Shown: piece after piece, positions 9,602-15,771 of the stretch
Position numbering within the stretch: position 1 is the stretch's first letter
How the letters are laid out: every line of letters starts with the position of its first letter
NCBI GenBank assembly: GCA_031365725.1
Contig: JANLYQ010000048.1
Coordinates: 1 to 15,771 of the forward strand
From: JANLYQ01 sp031365725
GTDB taxonomy: Bacteria; Actinomycetota; Actinomycetes; JACCUZ01
Direction: 5' to 3'
Length of the DNA stretch: 15,771 nt
Notes under the pieces: model-generated
The model's database searches: none
Told to the model about the DNA's origin: nothing
Seen by the model: the letters and a program-made list of their open reading frames with translations, nothing else
Made by a program: the position numbers and the translations under genes

Positions 9602-9640
9602 GGCCCGCGTCCGTCCTGGGGGGTTGGACGGACGCGGGCC
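9602..9640. terminator. Perfect 15-bp GC hairpin, likely transcription terminator
   Basis: GGCCCGCGTCCGTCC (9602-9616) is exactly complementary to 9626-9640, leaving a 9-nt loop. It is the strongest inverted repeat in this stretch and lies about 200 nt after the sdhB stop. There is no T-run, as in many actinobacterial terminators, and the structure would work on either strand. The distance from sdhB is long, so it may instead end an unannotated transcript in this gap. Confidence 0.5.
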
Positions 9641-9746
9641 TGGCCACCGTCGATGCCGGCGTACTCAGCGGTGGATGAGGTCAACATCGCGTCTGCAGCG
9701 GCCCGGGTCAAGGATCTGAGCGCGAGACCCGCCATGAATCTTGCCG

Positions 9747-9781
9747 GCGCCCGGCGCCGATCGGCCTCCGATGCCGGGCGC
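9747..9781. repeat. 9-bp hairpin with nested palindrome
   Basis: GCGCCCGGC (9747-9755) pairs with GCCGGGCGC (9773-9781). The 17-nt loop contains the self-complementary GCCGATCGGC (9756-9765). This could be part of a structured RNA or a protein-binding site; no function is assigned. Confidence 0.35.
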
Positions 9782-9873
9782 GACGTGACCATTCATGCTG
9801 GTCCGTCGCCTTTGGCCTACGTCAACGATCCCGCCGCCGGCTGCCCGTAGGCGCATCCCCCACCCCCACACCC

Positions 9874-9902
9874 TTGTTGCGGCCACCGTCCCGGTCTAGC
9901 GT
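9874..9902 (+). promoter_or_regulatory. Probable promoter of the small membrane protein gene
   Basis: A -35 TTGTTG (9874-9879) and a -10 TAGCGT (9897-9902) are separated by 17 bp. This predicts a start near 9909 and a leader of about 24 nt containing the GGGGGAGG Shine-Dalgarno of the gene at 9933. The agreement of -35, spacer, -10, Shine-Dalgarno and start supports the call. Confidence 0.55.
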
Positions 9903-9932
9903 CGGCCGTGAGGGGCGGGGGAGGTGGTGCTT

Positions 9933-10265
9933 GTGGCCGACGACCTGCGGCCGTGGAAGGTCCGCAAGGACCTGCCCGAGGTGGTGCCTGGACCAGACGC
10001 ACCACCGCGACGCTCTGCGCCCAAGGTGGAGACGCGCGCGGCCCGCGAGGCGCTGTCGATGGCCCTGGGCATGCAGTCGGGGGCATCGACCCTGGCCGGC
10101 GACCAAGGTCGCGAGCTGGCCCGGCGCCACCGCGCCCTGCTGCTGCGCCGCGCGCTCCTGCTGGTCGTGCTCGTTGCTGCTCTGGCGACCTTCGCGCTGC
10201 TCGAGCCCATCAGCTCCTGGTGGACCGAGCTGATGGACACGCTCAGCGGCGCCTCCACCAGCTGA
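9933..10265 (+). CDS. Small single-pass membrane protein of unknown function
   Basis: The product is 110 residues and not from a family I recognise. Residues 1-67 are hydrophilic and charged, with a Pro-rich part (18-30) and a probable amphipathic helix (31-48). An Arg-rich stretch (60-73, RELARRHRALLLRR) leads into one hydrophobic helix at about 69-90, followed by a short tail EPISSWWTELMDTLSGASTS. The Arg cluster before the helix predicts a cytoplasmic N-terminus. GTG 9933 was chosen because GGGGGAGG (9917-9924) lies 8 nt upstream; GTG codons at 9924 and 9927 are too close to that site. The gene has its own plausible promoter and converges on the ArsR-type gene with only a 21-nt gap. It is a probable real gene of unknown role. 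Confidence 0.65.
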   Translation: MADDLRPWKVRKDLPEVVPGPDAPPRRSAPKVETRAAREALSMALGMQSGASTLAGDQGRELARRHRALLLRRALLLVVLVAALATFALLEPISSWWTELMDTLSGASTS

Positions 10266-10286
10266 GCGGCCGCGGGTGCCGCGCTG

Positions 10287-11039
10287 TCAGCCGTAGAGCA
10301 ACGAGCCGGGCGTCGTCAGCACCTCGCCGGTCTCGAGCCAGCTCTTGAGGCCGGACAGGATCATCGGCCACCCGCCGTACAGCTCGTCGTGGGCGTCCTC
10401 GCGCAACTCGTCATGGGTGACCAACAGACGGCACGAGTCGTCGCTGATGGCGGCGATGTCCCAGGTGACCCGGGACGTGCCCTCTGCTCGTACGTCGTCG
10501 CTCCACAGTGCCCGCATGCTGAGCACCAGGCGTCGTGGGGGGTCCAGCTCGAGGACCTCCCCCTCCCCCAGCAGGCCAGCACTCGGGTGACTCATCTCCA
10601 CCCGCGCACCGAGGGTCCAGTCCGAGTCGATGCGCATGCAGAACTGGAACTTGGTCCGCGTCTCAGAATCGGTGATCGCCTCCCAGAGCCGCTCGGGGGT
10701 GGTCCGGATGTAGATCTCGAAGTTCTTCTCCATGGTCTGCTCCAGCGCTGTCTTGAGCTCGACGAGCCCAGCCGTCCAGGGCGCAGCGAACTTGCTGACC
10801 CATCGGTCGTGCACGAGGCGGATCGGGACCGGGTTGAGGAAGTGCAGCTTCTCCCGACCCCGTCGCCTGGTGACGACGAGCCCGGCCTCCTCGAGCACGG
10901 TCAGGTGCTTCATCACGCCGAACCGGCCGATCTCGCGGTCCGTCACGAGCGCGGACAGGGTCTGCCCGTCCTCGGCGAAGAGCGCGTCGAGCAGGGCCCG
11001 ACGGGTCGGGTCGGCCAGCGCCTTGAAGACCAGGTCCAC
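10287..11039 (-). CDS. ArsR-family regulator fused to an SRPBCC/AHSA1 domain
   Basis: This 250-residue fusion has an N-terminal winged-helix DNA-binding domain of ArsR type (about 1-80), opening with FKALADPTRRALLDAL and with a recognition helix near 40-55 (FGVMKHLTVLEEAGLV). A C-terminal SRPBCC/AHSA1-like ligand-pocket domain follows (about 106-238, from FEIYIRTTPERLWEAITDSE). The metal-binding CxC motif of classical ArsR/SmtB sensors is absent, so it is not an obvious metal sensor. In many actinobacteria ArsR and SRPBCC proteins are adjacent genes or fused, and a small organic ligand is plausible. GTG 11039 is preferred. A TTG nine bases upstream also opens the frame, but it overlaps the -10 box and could not be in the transcript. 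The mRNA would then be leaderless. The promoter contains a palindrome suitable for autoregulation. Confidence 0.88.
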   Translation of the reverse strand: MDLVFKALADPTRRALLDALFAEDGQTLSALVTDREIGRFGVMKHLTVLEEAGLVVTRRRGREKLHFLNPVPIRLVHDRWVSKFAAPWTAGLVELKTALEQTMEKNFEIYIRTTPERLWEAITDSETRTKFQFCMRIDSDWTLGARVEMSHPSAGLLGEGEVLELDPPRRLVLSMRALWSDDVRAEGTSRVTWDIAAISDDSCRLLVTHDELREDAHDELYGGWPMILSGLKSWLETGEVLTTPGSLLYG

Positions 11040-11046
11040 GCCAGTC

Positions 11047-11076
11047 AAATTAGGTGACTATTTGGTCACCTGTCAA
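11047..11076 (-). promoter_or_regulatory. Promoter with embedded 20-bp palindromic operator for the ArsR-SRPBCC gene
   Basis: On the minus strand a consensus -35 TTGACA (11071-11076) and a -10 TAATTT (11047-11052) are 18 bp apart. The spacer is filled by a perfect palindrome, AGGTGAC-N6-GTCACCT (11052-11071), which overlaps the edges of both boxes. Transcription should start near 11040, next to the GTG at 11039, giving a leaderless message. The layout is classic for a self-repressing ArsR-type gene. The -35 lies just 6 nt beyond the gatD stop codon. Confidence 0.75.
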
Positions 11077-11082
11077 GAAATC

Positions 11083-11790
11083 TTACGGGGGTGGCGTAGG
11101 GAGCCGCAGCCGGTGGGCGCGGAGCGCCGTCACCTGGGGCAGGTCCAGCGGCTGGAGCGGGCCGGCGACCAGCCCGAGCACATGGTCGGCCAGCTCCGGG
11201 TTACGGGCGAGCGCGGGACCGTGCAGGTAGGTCGCGACGATGCGCCCCTGCACGGCCCCCTCGGCCCGGTCAGCGGTGCCGTTGCCGATGCCGATGCTGA
11301 CCGTGGCCAGGGACGTTGCGGCCGACCCCAGGTGGGTGCGACCGCCGTGGTTCTCGTAGCCCGACAGGGTCTGGATGAGCGGACCGGCCGGGTTCGGTGT
11401 GGCGAGCACCTCGCCGACGGCGCGCGGTTCGCCGCGGACCGTGCTGAGGTCGAGCAGACCGAGGCCTGCCACCGGCACGGCGTCCGCACCCGGCAGCTCG
11501 GTGCCCAGGATCTGCAGGCCGGCGCAGACCGCGAAGACCGCGGCACCGGACTCGACGGCACGGGCCAGGGCTTGGCCGTTCGTCAGCCGCTCGAGGGCTG
11601 CCAGCTGGGCGCTGTCCTCGCCGCCGCCGAGCACGTAGAGGTCAGCCTGGGTGGGCACTGTCTGGTCGACGGCGACGTCCATACGGTCGACGGCAAGCCC
11701 GCGCAGCCGGAGGCGCTGCTCGAGGATGCGCCCGTTGCCGCCGTCGCCGTAGGTGCCGAGCAGCTCGGGGAACAGCACCGCGATGCGCAC
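11083..11790 (-). CDS. gatD: Lipid II isoglutaminyl synthase, glutaminase subunit GatD
   Basis: This 235-residue class I glutamine amidotransferase of the CobQ/CobB-like group releases ammonia from glutamine for MurT, which amidates the D-Glu of lipid II to D-isoglutamine. The nucleophile is Cys89 in AVFAVCAGLQILG, the catalytic His is His190 in ATYLHGPALARNPELADHVL, and the family motif GYENHGGRT lies at 144-152. The N-terminus (RIAVLFPELLGTYGDGGN) is typical of GatD. The reading frame is open far upstream, inside murT, but the start is GTG 11790: AGGAG (11798-11802) sits 7 nt before it and the family N-terminus begins there. It follows murT by 49 nt on the same strand, as in other Gram-positive murT-gatD pairs. 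Confidence 0.94.
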   Translation of the reverse strand: MRIAVLFPELLGTYGDGGNGRILEQRLRLRGLAVDRMDVAVDQTVPTQADLYVLGGGEDSAQLAALERLTNGQALARAVESGAAVFAVCAGLQILGTELPGADAVPVAGLGLLDLSTVRGEPRAVGEVLATPNPAGPLIQTLSGYENHGGRTHLGSAATSLATVSIGIGNGTADRAEGAVQGRIVATYLHGPALARNPELADHVLGLVAGPLQPLDLPQVTALRAHRLRLPTPPP

Positions 11791-11839
11791 CGCGCTGCTC
11801 CTGCGGTCCGCACGACACGTGCCGTCGGCCGGGGTCGAC

Positions 11840-13090
11840 TCAGACGCCACGGGCCAGCTCCGCCCGCAGGGACTGGAACGCGGTGTAGTTGCCGACGTAC
11901 TCGACCTGGTCGGAGCCGGTGGCGGAGACGGCGGCGAGGGCCGACGGGGCGACGCGGTGCTCGACCCCGGCATAGAGAAGGCGCACCGACAGGTCGAGGC
12001 CGCGGCTGCCGGTGGCGACCACAGGTCGCCCGGCGAGCTGCTCGAAGGGGACGTCCCACAGCCAGGACGGGTCCCGACCATCGGCCGAGCCGTCGTTGAC
12101 CTCGAGCACGACGGGAGGTCCGTCGGTGCCGAGGACCTCGAGTGCCTCGACCCATCCGGCGGGGTTCTTGGCGAGCAGCAACCGCACGTCGGTGCTGCCG
12201 ATGCGGTGCCGGGCGTAGCGACCTTGGACCTCGCCGACCCGCGACAGGGCTGCGCCGGCGGCGTCGACATCGCGACCCAGAGCGTCCGCTGCGGCCAGCG
12301 CCATCGTGGCGTTGCAGCGGTTGGCCCGGCCGGGCAGCGCGAGGGCCAGCGGGACCCGGCGGCCGTCGGCGGACCTCGCCGCCGCCTCGTCGAAGGTCCA
12401 CGCGCAGTCCGGACGGCGCAGCTCACAGGCCGAGCAGGCCCAACCGTCGCCGTCGCCGAACCGCAGCGCCTGGGCGCAGCGCGGGCAGAGGGCGGCGTCC
12501 TGGGACCAGGGCATGCCGCCGGCGACCCACACGACGGGGGCGGCGCTGCCGCTGGCCGCCCACATGACCAGGGGGTCGTCGGCGTTGGCGACGATCACGT
12601 GCGGGGGATGATCGGCCAGGCCCTGCCGCCAGCGGCCGGCCAGCCGACTCACCTCGTGATGCCGGTCGAGCTGGTCACGGCTGAGGTTGAGCAGCGCGAC
12701 AACTGCAGGAGCAAGGACGGGCAGCAGCCCGGGGAGGTAGGCCTCGTCGACCTCGAGGACGCAGGCTCCCGTCATCGGCGGGGACATCAGGGCGGCGAGC
12801 AGCCCGGCCGGCATGTTGCTGCCCGCGGCGTTGGAGGCGACCGGACCCCCGGTCTCGAGAGCGGCGCGCAGCATGGTCGTGGTCGTCGTCTTGCCGTTGG
12901 TACCGGACACGATGGCGACCTGGCGGCCGGCCGCAAGCTCCTCGAGGGCGCCCGGCGCGACCTTCATGGCCACTCGCCCCCCGACGACCGACCCACCGCC
13001 CTTACCCGACAGGCGCGAGAGTGCCGCAGCAGCCCGACCCGCCGCTGCCGCCACTCGGACCCGGGTCGAGACGGCGCGGGAGCTGCTCAC
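11840..13090 (-). CDS. murT: Lipid II isoglutaminyl synthase, Mur ligase-like subunit MurT
   Basis: This 416-residue Mur ligase-like ATPase works with GatD to amidate the alpha-carboxylate of D-Glu in lipid II at the cytoplasmic face. The ATP-binding loop SGTNGKTTTTTM is at 62-73. A Mur-ligase central domain includes NLSRDQLDRHHE (135-146). A four-cysteine zinc-ribbon insert, C202-x2-C205 and C219-x2-C222, is typical of MurT. The C-terminal domain carries WLWDVPFEQL (343-352); the Asp there (D346) matches the MurT Asp proposed to complete the GatD catalytic triad in S. aureus. The start is GTG 13090 with a weak G-rich Shine-Dalgarno. The gene lies 46 nt downstream of the GGDEF-EAL gene, so read-through is possible. 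Confidence 0.95.
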   Translation of the reverse strand: MSSSRAVSTRVRVAAAAGRAAAALSRLSGKGGGSVVGGRVAMKVAPGALEELAAGRQVAIVSGTNGKTTTTTMLRAALETGGPVASNAAGSNMPAGLLAALMSPPMTGACVLEVDEAYLPGLLPVLAPAVVALLNLSRDQLDRHHEVSRLAGRWRQGLADHPPHVIVANADDPLVMWAASGSAAPVVWVAGGMPWSQDAALCPRCAQALRFGDGDGWACSACELRRPDCAWTFDEAAARSADGRRVPLALALPGRANRCNATMALAAADALGRDVDAAGAALSRVGEVQGRYARHRIGSTDVRLLLAKNPAGWVEALEVLGTDGPPVVLEVNDGSADGRDPSWLWDVPFEQLAGRPVVATGSRGLDLSVRLLYAGVEHRVAPSALAAVSATGSDQVEYVGNYTAFQSLRAELARGV

Positions 13091-13136
13091 CCACCCAGTC
13101 TGCCGTAGTGCGGGTGCCGGTCGCCGCCCCGCGCCA

Positions 13137-15182
13137 TCAGGCTCGAGTCGCCGACGTCATCCCGTGTGCTGCGTCGGCCGCGGACGGCAGTGGCGTGAGC
13201 GATTGCCCGGCGCACCAGGTGTCGAAGGCCTCGCCGGTCATCGGGCGGGCCAGGTGGTAGCCCTGGGCGACGTCGCAGCCGAAGCCCGCCAGCTCGTCCA
13301 GGGTGGCCTGGTCCTCGACACCTTCGGCGACGATGGTCAGGCCGAGGTTATGCCCCAGGTCGACGACGCTGTGCACGATGACCGCGTTGCTGCGGTCGTT
13401 GACCATGGTCATGACGAAGGACCGGTCGATCTTCAGCTCGCTGATCGGCAGGGTCTTCAGCTGGCCGAGGCTGGTGTAGCCGACGCCGAAGTCGTCGATC
13501 GCGATGCGCACGCCTAGGGCGGACAGCATCTCGAGGACGTGCTGCGCACGTACCGGTTCGGTCATGATCGCGGACTCGGTGACCTCCAGCTCCAGCAGCT
13601 CGGCGGGCACGTCGTGCTCAGCCAGCAGCTCGGCAACCTGCAGCGGCAGCCGCTCGTCGAGCAGGTTGCGCGCGGAGAGGTTGACCGACACCGACAGGGT
13701 GCGTCCGGCGTCCACCCACTCGCGCGTCTGCTTCAGCGCCGCGTCGAGGACGTAGCGGGTCAGCGGTCCGATGAGGCCGGTGTTCTCCGCGAGCGGGATG
13801 AACTCGTCCGGGAAGATCATCCCCCGCGCAGGGTGCTGCCAGCGCACCAGTGCCTCGACGCCCACCACCTCGCCGGTGCTGATGCTGACCTTGGGCTGGT
13901 AGTGCAGGACAAGCTCGTTGCGCTCCAGGCCGCGTCGCAGGTCGCCGAGCAGGGCCAGTCGCGACGGGGAGTGTCCGTCTGACGAGGCGTCGTAGACGAA
14001 GACGCCGAGGTCCTGGTTCTTGGCGACGTACATCGCGATGTCGGCCCGTTGCAGCAGCACACTGGTGTCTTGTCCGTGCTCTCCGGACAGCACGAGCCCG
14101 ATGCTGGCTTCGACGTCGAGATCGACCCCGTCGACATGGAACGGCGCTTCGAGAGCGGCGAGGAGAGTGAGCGCCACTGTCTTGGCGTCCTCCACACTCG
14201 CGATGCCGGGGAGCAGCACCGCGAACTCGTCGCCGCCGAGGCGAGCGACGGTGTCGCCGTCACGCAGGGCCACCGTCAGGCGTGGTCCGATCTGGGTGAG
14301 CAGCTCGTCGCCGTGGTGGTGACCGAAGGTGTCGTTGATCTCCTTGAAGCGATCCAGGTCGATGAGCAGCAAGGCCGTGGTGGTTCTGTCGCGGGTGTCG
14401 CTGCGCAGTGCCATGTCGAAGCGTTCCGCCAGCAGGGTGCGGTTGGGGAGACCGGTCAGCGCGTCGTGCAGGGAGTCGTGGATGGCTTGCGCGCGTTCCA
14501 GGTCCAGGGTCCGACGGTGCCCGCGGGTGACCGAGGCGAGCAGCCCAGCCAGCAGCAGACCGGAGAGGAAGACGAGTGGGGTCAAGCGTCGGGCGACCGC
14601 CTCGAGGCCGCGCAGGTCGGACAGCAGGCGCAAGGCCGTCCGGTGCTTGTGCTCGGCCGCCGTCAGGACTGCCCTCTCGATCGCGCTGAACGACGGATCC
14701 ACCTGGTCGTTGTCGATGGCAAGTGCAGCGGGGATGTTCTCGGCGTCAACCGCCTCGAAGAGAAGCATGATTGATCCGAGGTAGGCAACGTGCTGGGAGA
14801 GGATGCGGTCGACCCGGGCTCGATCCCTGCCGTCACCATCCCTCCGAACAGCACCTAGCGACTGGGTCAGGTCGGCTGCTGCCTTGTCGAAGCGGGCCCG
14901 GACGTCGGGGCCGGGCTCGAGCCGGTACTTGCGCTCGAGGGACTCCTCAGCGGCGACGGCGCTGGCCGCCGCCGCGTAGTCATCGGAAAGGCCGCTGGCA
15001 GCGACGGCGCGCGCCGCCGCCTCGCTGGTTGCGTTGGACGTCCAGATGGCGAAGATGCTGACTCCGAGCAGCACAAGCACCAGAGCGACACTTGCCACAC
15101 GGCTACGACGGGCCACGCGGCCATCAGCGTCGCCCGGCGTGCGCGTCGGCGACGGAGCGTCGTGCCGCGGTGCCGCGGTCAT
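13137..15182 (-). CDS. Membrane-bound GGDEF-EAL cyclic di-GMP enzyme
   Basis: This 681-residue protein has a short cytoplasmic tail, TM1 at about 30-49, an extracytoplasmic helical sensor region (about 50-198), TM2 at about 200-218, a diguanylate cyclase domain (about 232-400) and a phosphodiesterase domain (about 412-660). The GGDEF motif is exact at 316-320, with an RxxD inhibitory site (RDGD, 307-310) five residues before it. The EAL domain keeps E443-A-L, N501 in VNLS, E533 in EVTES, the DDFG loop (563-566), K584 and E620 in AEGVED. Both activities therefore look possible, and the net output cannot be told from sequence. The reading frame extends 87 codons further upstream, but ATG 15182 has AGGGGGA 6 nt before it (15189-15195) and is directly followed by the cytoplasmic tail and TM1. 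Confidence 0.94.
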   Translation of the reverse strand: MTAAPRHDAPSPTRTPGDADGRVARRSRVASVALVLVLLGVSIFAIWTSNATSEAAARAVAASGLSDDYAAAASAVAAEESLERKYRLEPGPDVRARFDKAAADLTQSLGAVRRDGDGRDRARVDRILSQHVAYLGSIMLLFEAVDAENIPAALAIDNDQVDPSFSAIERAVLTAAEHKHRTALRLLSDLRGLEAVARRLTPLVFLSGLLLAGLLASVTRGHRRTLDLERAQAIHDSLHDALTGLPNRTLLAERFDMALRSDTRDRTTTALLLIDLDRFKEINDTFGHHHGDELLTQIGPRLTVALRDGDTVARLGGDEFAVLLPGIASVEDAKTVALTLLAALEAPFHVDGVDLDVEASIGLVLSGEHGQDTSVLLQRADIAMYVAKNQDLGVFVYDASSDGHSPSRLALLGDLRRGLERNELVLHYQPKVSISTGEVVGVEALVRWQHPARGMIFPDEFIPLAENTGLIGPLTRYVLDAALKQTREWVDAGRTLSVSVNLSARNLLDERLPLQVAELLAEHDVPAELLELEVTESAIMTEPVRAQHVLEMLSALGVRIAIDDFGVGYTSLGQLKTLPISELKIDRSFVMTMVNDRSNAVIVHSVVDLGHNLGLTIVAEGVEDQATLDELAGFGCDVAQGYHLARPMTGEAFDTWCAGQSLTPLPSAADAAHGMTSATRA

Positions 15183-15608
15183 CTTTTGTCCCCCTGATTG
15201 AGCAATGCGTATACAACTGTCCTGACTGTCGGCGCAGCGGAACCCCGCCTTGAGGCACGAGGGTGTCGGCTCCGTGTGAGCCAGGTGCCGGTTGCCCGCG
15301 GACCCGTACCGACCAACACCCAGAAGCGCTCGAGACCCGCCCCGGTCGAGCGTGACGTGTCCCGGGAGCCCTGCTTCTGTGTGTTCGTCGGTACAGGGAG
15401 CACCGTCGTGCATGGAGCGCCTGCCGCCTGGCCCCATCGGCATGCATCACCCGCGTCGCGTCATGAGCAGGTCGAGCACGAACGAACCACGTTCCTGAGA
15501 GTCGACTGCGTCGGACCGCGAAGGTAGGCAGCGCTCCAGTTTCGGCGTGCTGCCAGCCAAGAGAATGCACCTCGAGCATCCGGCGAGAAGCTACGCCGAT
15601 GGCCGTCG
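15183..15608. other. 426-nt intergenic region upstream of the GGDEF-EAL gene
   Basis: No convincing gene is seen between the ychF end and the GGDEF-EAL start. Frames open on both strands here are low in hydrophobic residues and lack Shine-Dalgarno sites. The region contains the Shine-Dalgarno of the GGDEF-EAL gene, a small GGCTC/GAGCC hairpin (about 15270-15285) and the large inverted repeat at 15303-15397. It presumably contains the GGDEF-EAL promoter, but I could not identify a good -35/-10 pair. Confidence 0.6.
15303..15397. repeat. Large imperfect inverted repeat with nested stem
   Basis: A 22-nt arm at 15306-15327 (starting GTACCGAC, ending CAGAAGC) matches the reverse complement of 15373-15394 at 20 of 22 positions. 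Two more pairs form outside a one-base mismatch (15303-15304 with 15396-15397). Inside, CGCTCGA (15327-15333) pairs with TCGAGCG (15346-15352). The whole unit is about 95 bp, lacks an ORF and lies about 120 nt upstream of the GGDEF-EAL start. It resembles a dispersed palindromic or MITE-like repeat, or the leader of a structured RNA. It does not match the c-di-GMP riboswitch as I know it. Confidence 0.65.
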
Positions 15609-15771
15609 TCAGACGTTGAAGCGGAACTCGACGACGTCACCGTCGGCCATCAGGTAGTCCTTGCCCTCGATGCGCACCTTTCCTCGGGACTTGGCCTCGG
15701 CCATCGAGCCGGCGTCGATGAGCTCGGCGAAGGACACGACCTCGGCCTTGATGAAGCCCTTCTGGAAGTCG
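15609..15771 (-). CDS. ychF: C-terminus of the redox-regulated ATPase YchF (partial)
   Basis: The last 53 complete codons of a minus-strand gene run off the right edge of the window, with TGA at 15609-15611. The visible product starts DFQKGFIKAEVVSFAELIDA and ends KDYLMADGDVVEFRFNV. This is the highly conserved TGS-domain end of YchF (EngD/OLA1 family), an Obg-related P-loop protein that prefers ATP and associates with ribosomes. The ATPase domain lies outside the window. There is no sign of damage in the visible part. Confidence 0.95.
   Translation of the reverse strand, partial: DFQKGFIKAEVVSFAELIDAGSMAEAKSRGKVRIEGKDYLMADGDVVEFRFNV

Larger units (their letters stand above)
9404..9932. other. 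529-nt intergenic region without a convincing gene
   Basis: Between sdhB and the next small gene there are only short reading frames without Shine-Dalgarno sites and with Arg/Gly/Pro-rich translations typical of chance frames in high-GC DNA. It holds several hairpins: GGTGCC/GGCACC at 9513-9528, a 15-bp stem at 9602-9640, and a 9-bp stem at 9747-9781 enclosing a second palindrome. The promoter of the next gene lies at its right end. A small ORF from ATG 9653 to 9850 is open but has no supporting signal. A small RNA or decayed gene cannot be excluded. Confidence 0.6.

Noticed and set aside
9653..9850. Small plus-strand ORF in the gap after sdhB
   Set aside because: No Shine-Dalgarno and no recognisable similarity; the 9-bp hairpin lies inside it. 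Not enough to call a gene.
11791..12426. Upstream extension of the gatD frame
   Set aside because: It overlaps murT in another frame. GTG 11790 has a Shine-Dalgarno and the family N-terminus.
11753..13108. 451-codon open frame on the plus strand
   Set aside because: Antisense to murT, whose motifs are clear. The translation is low-complexity.
15200..15420. c-di-GMP riboswitch upstream of the GGDEF-EAL gene
   Set aside because: The region is structured, but the conserved core of the GEMM-I type was not recognised.
15183..15443. Upstream extension of the GGDEF-EAL frame by 87 codons
   Set aside because: Its translation lacks a signal peptide or domain and runs across non-coding structure. 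ATG 15182 has a good Shine-Dalgarno and a sensible topology.

Overview
The window is high-GC DNA with actinobacterial gene content: a three-gene mycobacterial-type (type F) succinate dehydrogenase, a MurT/GatD lipid II amidation pair, and promoters with TAGAGT/TAGCGT-like -10 boxes. A Micrococcales genome, perhaps of the Intrasporangiaceae/Dermatophilaceae, is a reasonable guess, but that placement is inference. No tRNA, rRNA, CRISPR array, insertion sequence or phage gene was found.

Layout. The left part (1-5133) reads on the minus strand. From right to left it holds the translational GTPase typA, a DppC/OppC-type ABC permease, and a lipoprotein oligopeptide/dipeptide-binding protein. The rest of that transporter probably lies beyond position 1. 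Strong GC hairpins lie on both sides of the binding-protein gene. A divergent promoter region (5134-5341) separates typA from the plus-strand operon sdhC-sdhA-sdhB (5342-9403). The operon is tightly packed, with a 13-nt gap and then a 1-nt overlap. SdhB is unusual: about 200 extra C-terminal residues look like tetratricopeptide (TPR) helices.

A stretch of about 530 nt without a convincing gene (9404-9932) follows, containing a perfect 15-bp hairpin. Next is a small single-pass membrane protein (9933-10265), which converges on a fused ArsR-SRPBCC regulator (10287-11039, minus). That regulator has a near-consensus promoter with a perfect palindrome in its spacer, and it appears to be leaderless. 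Upstream of it on the minus strand are gatD, murT and a membrane-bound GGDEF-EAL protein with both catalytic signatures intact. A 426-nt intergenic stretch carrying a large imperfect inverted repeat follows, then the C-terminus of the ATPase ychF, cut by the window edge.

How the genes work together. SdhCAB couples succinate oxidation to quinone reduction. MurT-GatD amidates the D-Glu of lipid II for peptidoglycan cross-linking. The ABC genes import peptide-like solutes. The GGDEF-EAL protein makes and/or degrades cyclic di-GMP. Most of this is core actinobacterial content. The least ordinary items are the SdhB-TPR fusion, the leaderless ArsR-SRPBCC control region, the hairpins flanking the binding-protein cistron, and the inverted repeat near 15.3 kb. 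I found no convincing new defence or mobile system.
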